This document shows positions 58,945 through 64,000 of a DNA stretch of 64,000 nucleotides, in pieces. The position numbers and the translations under genes are program-made. Numbering within the stretch: position 1 is the stretch's first letter; each line of letters starts with the position of its first letter. Source of the DNA: Hydractinia symbiolongicarpus (Eukaryota > Cnidaria > Hydrozoa > Anthoathecata > Hydractiniidae); the NCBI RefSeq assembly GCF_029227915.1, contig NC_079886.1, positions 16,096,501 through 16,160,500 on the forward strand, read 5' to 3'. Under the pieces are notes generated by a model, which saw nothing but the letters and a program-made list of their open reading frames with translations, had not been told where the DNA came from and did no database searches.

Positions 58945-59799
58945 TGAAAAAAAAGCATCGTGCAATTGGATGGCTTAAGATCAAGGAAAGTACAAATATT
59001 TGCGAGGTGCATTTTCCACTTTTGCAAGTATTAAAAACCCCTGGAGAGACAAAAAAAAATTAATAAATGGTGCCAAGCCTACACTGCTTATGACCTGGTG
59101 TTATCAATCAAGAGGTTAAGGAAGATTGAAGTTTCAGAAGGAACAATTACAAACACAGTAAACACTTGGGTTAATGATATTTACGCAAAATTTGTTCCAA
59201 TATGTATTTGGCCAACTAGCAAAGCAGTAACTGATACCATGCCTGAATCTATGAAGAAAAAATTTCCAAATGTGCCCTGCATAATAGACTGTGTAGAATT
59301 CAAGGTGGCAGTTCCTACATCTCTAGTGCTACACAAACAGATGTATTCTGAATATAAAAGTCACACAACAGTAAAAGTGTTAGTTGTCATAGCCCCAGAT
59401 GGTGGATTTACTTTCGTGTCTGCAGCTTACCCAGGAAACATATCCGATAAAAACATAGTTGTGGAAAGTGGTTTTTAAACTAAGGAGATGTGGCAAGAAA
59501 GTGACGGTGTCATGGCAGATAGGGGTTTTCTCATTGCTGATTATCTCAACCCATTGGATATTGAACTAATTATTCCTTCATTTTTACGAGGTAGAGACCA
59601 ATTGTCAGAAAAAGAAGTCACTCAAAGTCAACAAATAGCTTCAGAAAGAATACATGTCGAAAGGATGATTCAACGTTTAAAATGTTTCCACATATTTGAC
59701 AGAGTGGTTCCACTAAATATGCTTGGAAGTTTGAATCGAATTTTATCTGTTTGTGCGATGTTAACAAACTTACAGCAACCAATACTGAAGAAAACATAA
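58945..59799 (+). pseudogene. THAP/DDE_Tnp_4-type transposase pseudogene
   Basis: Near 58948-59017 a frame reads WLKIKESTNICEVHFP, the C-terminal half of a THAP zinc finger. From 59098 a DDE transposase follows. It has IIDCVEF (first Asp), SAAYPGNISDK, then after an in-frame stop (59476-59478) VMADRGFLIADYL (second Asp) and ERIHVERMIQRLKCFHIF (Glu region). The gene has only this one stop inside the DDE domain, but the THAP half is fragmentary. THAP plus this DDE pattern is seen in ISL2EU and related Harbinger-like elements. The AT-rich flanks did not reveal inverted repeats. Confidence 0.75.
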
Positions 59800-60302
59800 C
59801 ATATGTGCATATATAAAGTAATTATATAAATAAAATAGTATAGTCAAAGAAATTTCCTCAAAAAAATATTTACATGTATAACATTTGTTTGCTGAATCCT
59901 GAAGATGGAAATTTCTTTGATTATTCCTGTTTTAACATAATTTGTGGCAGCATATATACAAAAATCAAAATTTTTTTTTTTTTGAACTAATGTTTTCCAG
60001 TAATTTTGGTTAAAATAGACATGATCAATAACTAACCCTTTATTTCTGTGTATAAAATAAAATCGCACCATGTTTGACAATTTAATGCCACTTGCATTTT
60101 TATATTTGTATATAAAATGTGGCCAAAGTGATGGAGAGACAATTGCGCCATAATTAAAATACGGTATTGTAATCACCTCCTCAATAATCTACTCCTGCTA
60201 GTTACACAACAAACCCTCCGTACGACACAGTTCGTTAGAGAAAAAAAGTCACAACACTGGCCTCGTTTTGAGAAATGTTACGCAATAATTTACGAAAATG
60301 AG

Positions 60303-60888
60303 TATACTTACTGAGTTTCAATGTTTATCTAATAGACACTTGCATGCTAAATTTTTACGTCCCATATCTTTCAGAGGCTTTGATATTGGCTATTACTCGA
60401 AACTAACCCCTAAAAATCTCTATGAAACTCTTATAATAGGGAGAATATAATAATTCTTGTTAGGATTATGTTTAGAACTTGAAAGTTACAACGCAACTTT
60501 GTCTCTTTAAGAAGAACCATTGTGCATATTTTGATCACGTTGTTAATCCGATTTCCCTATTTTTTCGGATTTTACCCGAAAAAACACGGATTGTTGGGCC
60601 GTATTTGGCAATTTTTCATACGACCTATGTAAAAACCGGAAAATTTGTTAAATAACTTTTATTTAGCTTTCAGAAACTTTAAATAGAATGCAAAAATTCG
60701 CTCCAGAACTAAAGTTATTGAATTTTAAGCAGATAGTGGCAATTTGAAGAAATTTCAAGCTTTTGATGACGCCACAAAAAATGTCCTGACGCAAGCAAAA
60801 ATTTATTGCTGCCATTTTGTTCCTTTTGTGATGTACTATACGTGTGCCAAGTTTGATTCAATTTGGATAAGCCTATGAAAAATTATTG
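60303..60888. repeat. Truncated relative of the TTAA element at 49921
   Basis: TACTTACTGAGTTTCAATRT, ACTCGAAACTA.CCCCTAAAAATCTCTATGA, AACTTTTATTTAGCTTTCAG and TTGATTCAATTTG appear in the same order as in 50008-50575, with perhaps 15-20% difference by eye. The CCCTATTCGG ends and TTAA are absent, so this copy lacks both termini. Confidence 0.75.
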
Positions 60889-61124
60889 ATCTTGGGTACA
60901 AAAGTAGGTTTCGAGGCACCGTCCTGCTGAAATCAAAGTTTGACACATATTTTTTTATTTTTATGTTGGTGTTGTAACTATCCAGCTAGGCCTGGCTTAA
61001 AAGTGAAAGTAGCCAAATGCAGAAATCTTTAATTAATAATTCGCAATCTTAATGCAGTTAGGTAGCTACACTTTTTATTACTGTCGCTAAATAAAGTTAC
61101 TGAGTATTTTTTTTAGCTGGGCAG

Positions 61125-61725
61125 GATAACGACGGGCTGTTTCCTGTGTTATTTTATAAATCGAAGCTGCGATAAACTTTTTGTTTTAAAATGGTAGTAC
61201 GCCTATACGGATGTGCGACATGGTTTACCTGTACTAACCGCTCAGTCTGGTGTTAATGACGGGCTGTGTCATGTGTGTTTTATTTAAACGAAGTTGCGAT
61301 TTTGAAAAGGGTATTATGCCTTTACGGATGTGCAACATGTTTTACTTGTACAAAACGCTCAGCCCCGTGTCACGATTAACTTTTCAACTTTCACGGCAAA
61401 TTTTTTTGCAGAATAAAATAATATTATGAATTGTTTTTGCTATGACGGAATAATAACAGGCTGTAAACTTTTTTTATTTTTTTTATTCACCTAACGTGCC
61501 ATGATAGTTATATTTTGAAAAATATATTACACTTGAAACATTATATATACGGTTGTGTTCGCTTCACTAAATTTATGACATACTGTATACCTGCATTAAA
61601 GCGCTCCACTTGGATGTATGGCACAGTTCACGGCTCTTATAAGCCCTCAACCTGGTGCTTAACGCAGAGTCACACATCTACTTGTGGCTTAACTCGGCGT
61701 CAAGACAGTGGGTCCCCCGGCTAGT
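61125..61725 (+). repeat. Tandem array with unit of about 128 bp
   Basis: TGACGGGCTGT...GTGTTATTTTAT...CGAAG.TGCGAT, TACGGATGTGC.ACATG.TTTAC.TGTAC and CGCTCAG... recur at about 61129 and 61257, and a third more diverged copy spans about 61440-61620. The short ORFs at 61515-61724 and 61655-61852 fall in it and in the sequence after it, and are not called. Confidence 0.65.
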
Positions 61726-61859
61726 TCTTCTTTCTTTCTACTTTCACAGAGAAATTGTTTATGCCCCTTCCGCTCCGCTACACCTCTTCCTCCGACGCAT
61801 GCGTTCAACTCTGATAGTTATATTCTACTTTAGCACAACTCTTCCACGCTGAAATATAA

Positions 61860-64000
61860 CTTTCGCATTAACACTACGTTCCAGTCTGACCCATCTTTTC
61901 CACTCCCTTTCATTGGTAAAATTTAAGTGGACGTTAAAACAATAAATTTCAATACATTATTTGGGATTACCGACTACTATCTTTGTGCATAGCACAGGGG
62001 GAGGCAATTATCGAGGGGGGAGTGCACTTGAGGGAAATTATTCAAGGGTACACTTACCAAGAGGAATTGTCCAAGATGGGTTTTGTTCGGAGTAATTATT
62101 CAGAGGGCACAAGGAAAAATCATATTTGTAATTAAGTTATCTGTTTGTAATGTTGTTACAGAATTATTTTATAAAAGCAATTTTATGAGAATATAACCCT
62201 CAGATTTGGGCTAAAAAGGAAAAAAAAGAACATTCTCGATCCTAAATCTGAGTTTTGCCATGAAGTAAGGATAATCCTAGATGTAAACTCTCTTAAAATT
62301 CTTTCTCATGCTACCGATAATTGTTTTTGCGTGTGGTCACTTCTTCTTTGAAATTGAAATGAAAGCATGAAAAATCTTCACGTATCTGCGCGAAATTTCC
62401 ATTTGTAATCCAACATTAACGTCACGTTATCTAAATAATATACAAAAGTAGCAAAATAACAACAACAAAGACATATACGAAACACCAAAAGCCATGCTTA
62501 AACAGGGATGGAGCATCATTCCTTAAATTTTCAAGATTAAATTTTAAACTGCTGGTCGTCGTTCCTGTTACAGCTGTGAAGTCATTTGCTTTATGTTGTT
62601 AACTAATAAAATTATTTTGTCACTCTTCCCTGGTGTAATTGTGCAAGATTGCATTTTTTTCAGTTTTTCTTTTTGCGTCATTTTTTTATTATATTATTTT
62701 TTTGATTTGTCCATTTCTTATGACAATTAGTATTTTTTGCCAATGAATGAAGTTTTTTTATCAGGAATAGCAAAAATAACGAAAATAACCCCTTCTTGTT
62801 AGGTTGAAGATTCCACATTCTTCAGTGACGTAACCACAATTTTAATATTGGGAGGGGGGGCTATATAGAAAAATTACATATATAAAGTGCACTTTATATA
62901 GTGGCTACGCAAGGCTATGGTGGGCGCCGAGTGGGAAATTTTTAAATTTTACATGTCTAGATTAGCGGAAAATACTCTAGAAAAGCTGCATTGTTTCATT
63001 GGCATCAAAATTTCCATCAGAAACCAAAAGGTAGAAAAAGATATATACATATTTACATTACACTACTACAATAATGTAAAAAAATATAAGAACACTAAAA
63101 ACTTTAAGGGTGCTGGCACTTTTTAGAAAATGCGGTTCAAAGCTGATTACGATCGTTCGCTAACAGTATTTGTAGCAGGCATAACTAACATCAGTTTTCC
63201 CAAATTTATAACGTCAAACAAAAGTAGTTTTCATGGGTTATCTAACTTTTGGAAAAATGACACTAAATCTCTCTCTTTTTCTCTCTTTCTTGGTGGTTAC
63301 GGCACTGTTCTTCAAGTTAAAATACTTTGCGGGATCTTAATTAGCAGGTACAAAATAAATGTCGAGAAGAATGTGTCGTCGAAGAAATATTTTTGTCGGG
63401 AAATTATTTAGTTAGTGTATAGTGTATAGTTAGTATTTAGCATAACCTATGCTAAATCTAAGAAGATAGAAATATCTCTATTTTGATCCTTCTAGGCTAA
63501 ATATTCTATTTGCGTTTTTATATTTCGTATCTTAGAATTTGGCTGATTATTTAAGAAAAGTTCTTGTATCGTGGAACGAGAAAGTAAGGCACAAAACCCT
63601 TTTTTTTTAATTTTTTTTTTTAATAACACTAAAAATAAAGACCCCACATACTTCTGATATTAATTCGACCCCATATCTATCCATATTTTTTAATCATCTT
63701 GTTATGTTCTGTTGAAGATTCCCTTTCTTTTTTCCAGGCAGGTTTAGCTAAAAAAAGCCATGATTTTGAAGAAGGTTTCTAAACTTTTCACAAGAATTGT
63801 ATAGAATCCCGCTGACATTACTAAAAATTACCAAATAATGGCAATACCTTCTGCAAAAGAACTAGTGAATAGTGGATAAAGTTTGTTCAAAATAAAGTAC
63901 CCTGTTCAATTAAATAGAAAATTTCCGAGGGCAGTTTTCATCAATTGTTATTCATTATAGTATAACATACCGAATAGATAGAAACCTGCTATAACTCTAC
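61860..64000. other. Gene-free right end
   Basis: AT-rich sequence without recognised domains. The frames at 62917-63126 and 63130-63411 are not supported by splice signals or family similarity. A short GGAGGGGGGG tract occurs near 62850. Confidence 0.4.

Noticed and set aside
1-64000. CRISPR arrays, bacterial operons or phage genes
   Set aside because: None were seen; the sequence is animal nuclear DNA with introns.

Overview
This is AT-rich eukaryotic nuclear DNA: short exons with GT..AG introns, no operons and many degenerate repeats. The gene content (LEO1, TPK1, B9D2, a mitochondrial peptide deformylase, a membrane prolyl 4-hydroxylase, a bHLH-Orange factor, VOPP1/WBP1-type proteins) is animal. 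The repeat landscape and the virus-like relic resemble what is seen in cnidarians, and a hydrozoan is my best guess. That assignment is inference; no sequence in the window identifies a species.

Layout. 1165-2255 (+): a five-exon VOPP1/WBP1-like membrane protein. About 3230-5920: a decayed, GC-richer virus-like element with a 72-bp/24-residue repeat ORF, a zinc-finger ORF of late-transcription-factor type and at least three more ORFs, several frameshifted. 7164-9617 (+): an unrecognised four-exon gene of 271 aa. 10312-18814 (-): LEO1 in eight exons, with transposon debris in its first coding intron. 18815-26935: gene-free and repeat-rich, with a 3.77-kb terminal-inverted-repeat transposon inserted in a tRNA-derived SINE, a related 1.2-kb element beside it, and a 9-bp minisatellite. 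26936-37242 (+): TPK1 in eight exons (the first tentative), with a bHLH-Orange gene (29997-33710, -) lying antisense in one intron. 38922-41998 (-): a type II membrane prolyl 4-hydroxylase. 41999-46022: gene-free, with a TIR MITE and a TTAA-flanked element. 46023-46682 (+): peptide deformylase. 47796-49133 (+): B9D2. 49134-53402: transposon remnants (TTAA element, OTU and hAT fragments). 53403-57183 (-): a second small membrane protein with a PPPPY tail. 57184-64000: mostly repeats, including a THAP/DDE transposase pseudogene and a tandem array.

The cellular genes do not form one pathway; they are ordinary single genes for transcription elongation (LEO1), thiamine diphosphate synthesis (TPK1), cilium transition zone (B9D2), N-terminal processing in organelles (PDF), prolyl hydroxylation and WW-domain-linked membrane traffic. 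Exon models below were built by hand from splice signals, and reading phase closes across every junction used, including the tentative first exon of TPK1. No closed model could be built for the transposon and virus relics.
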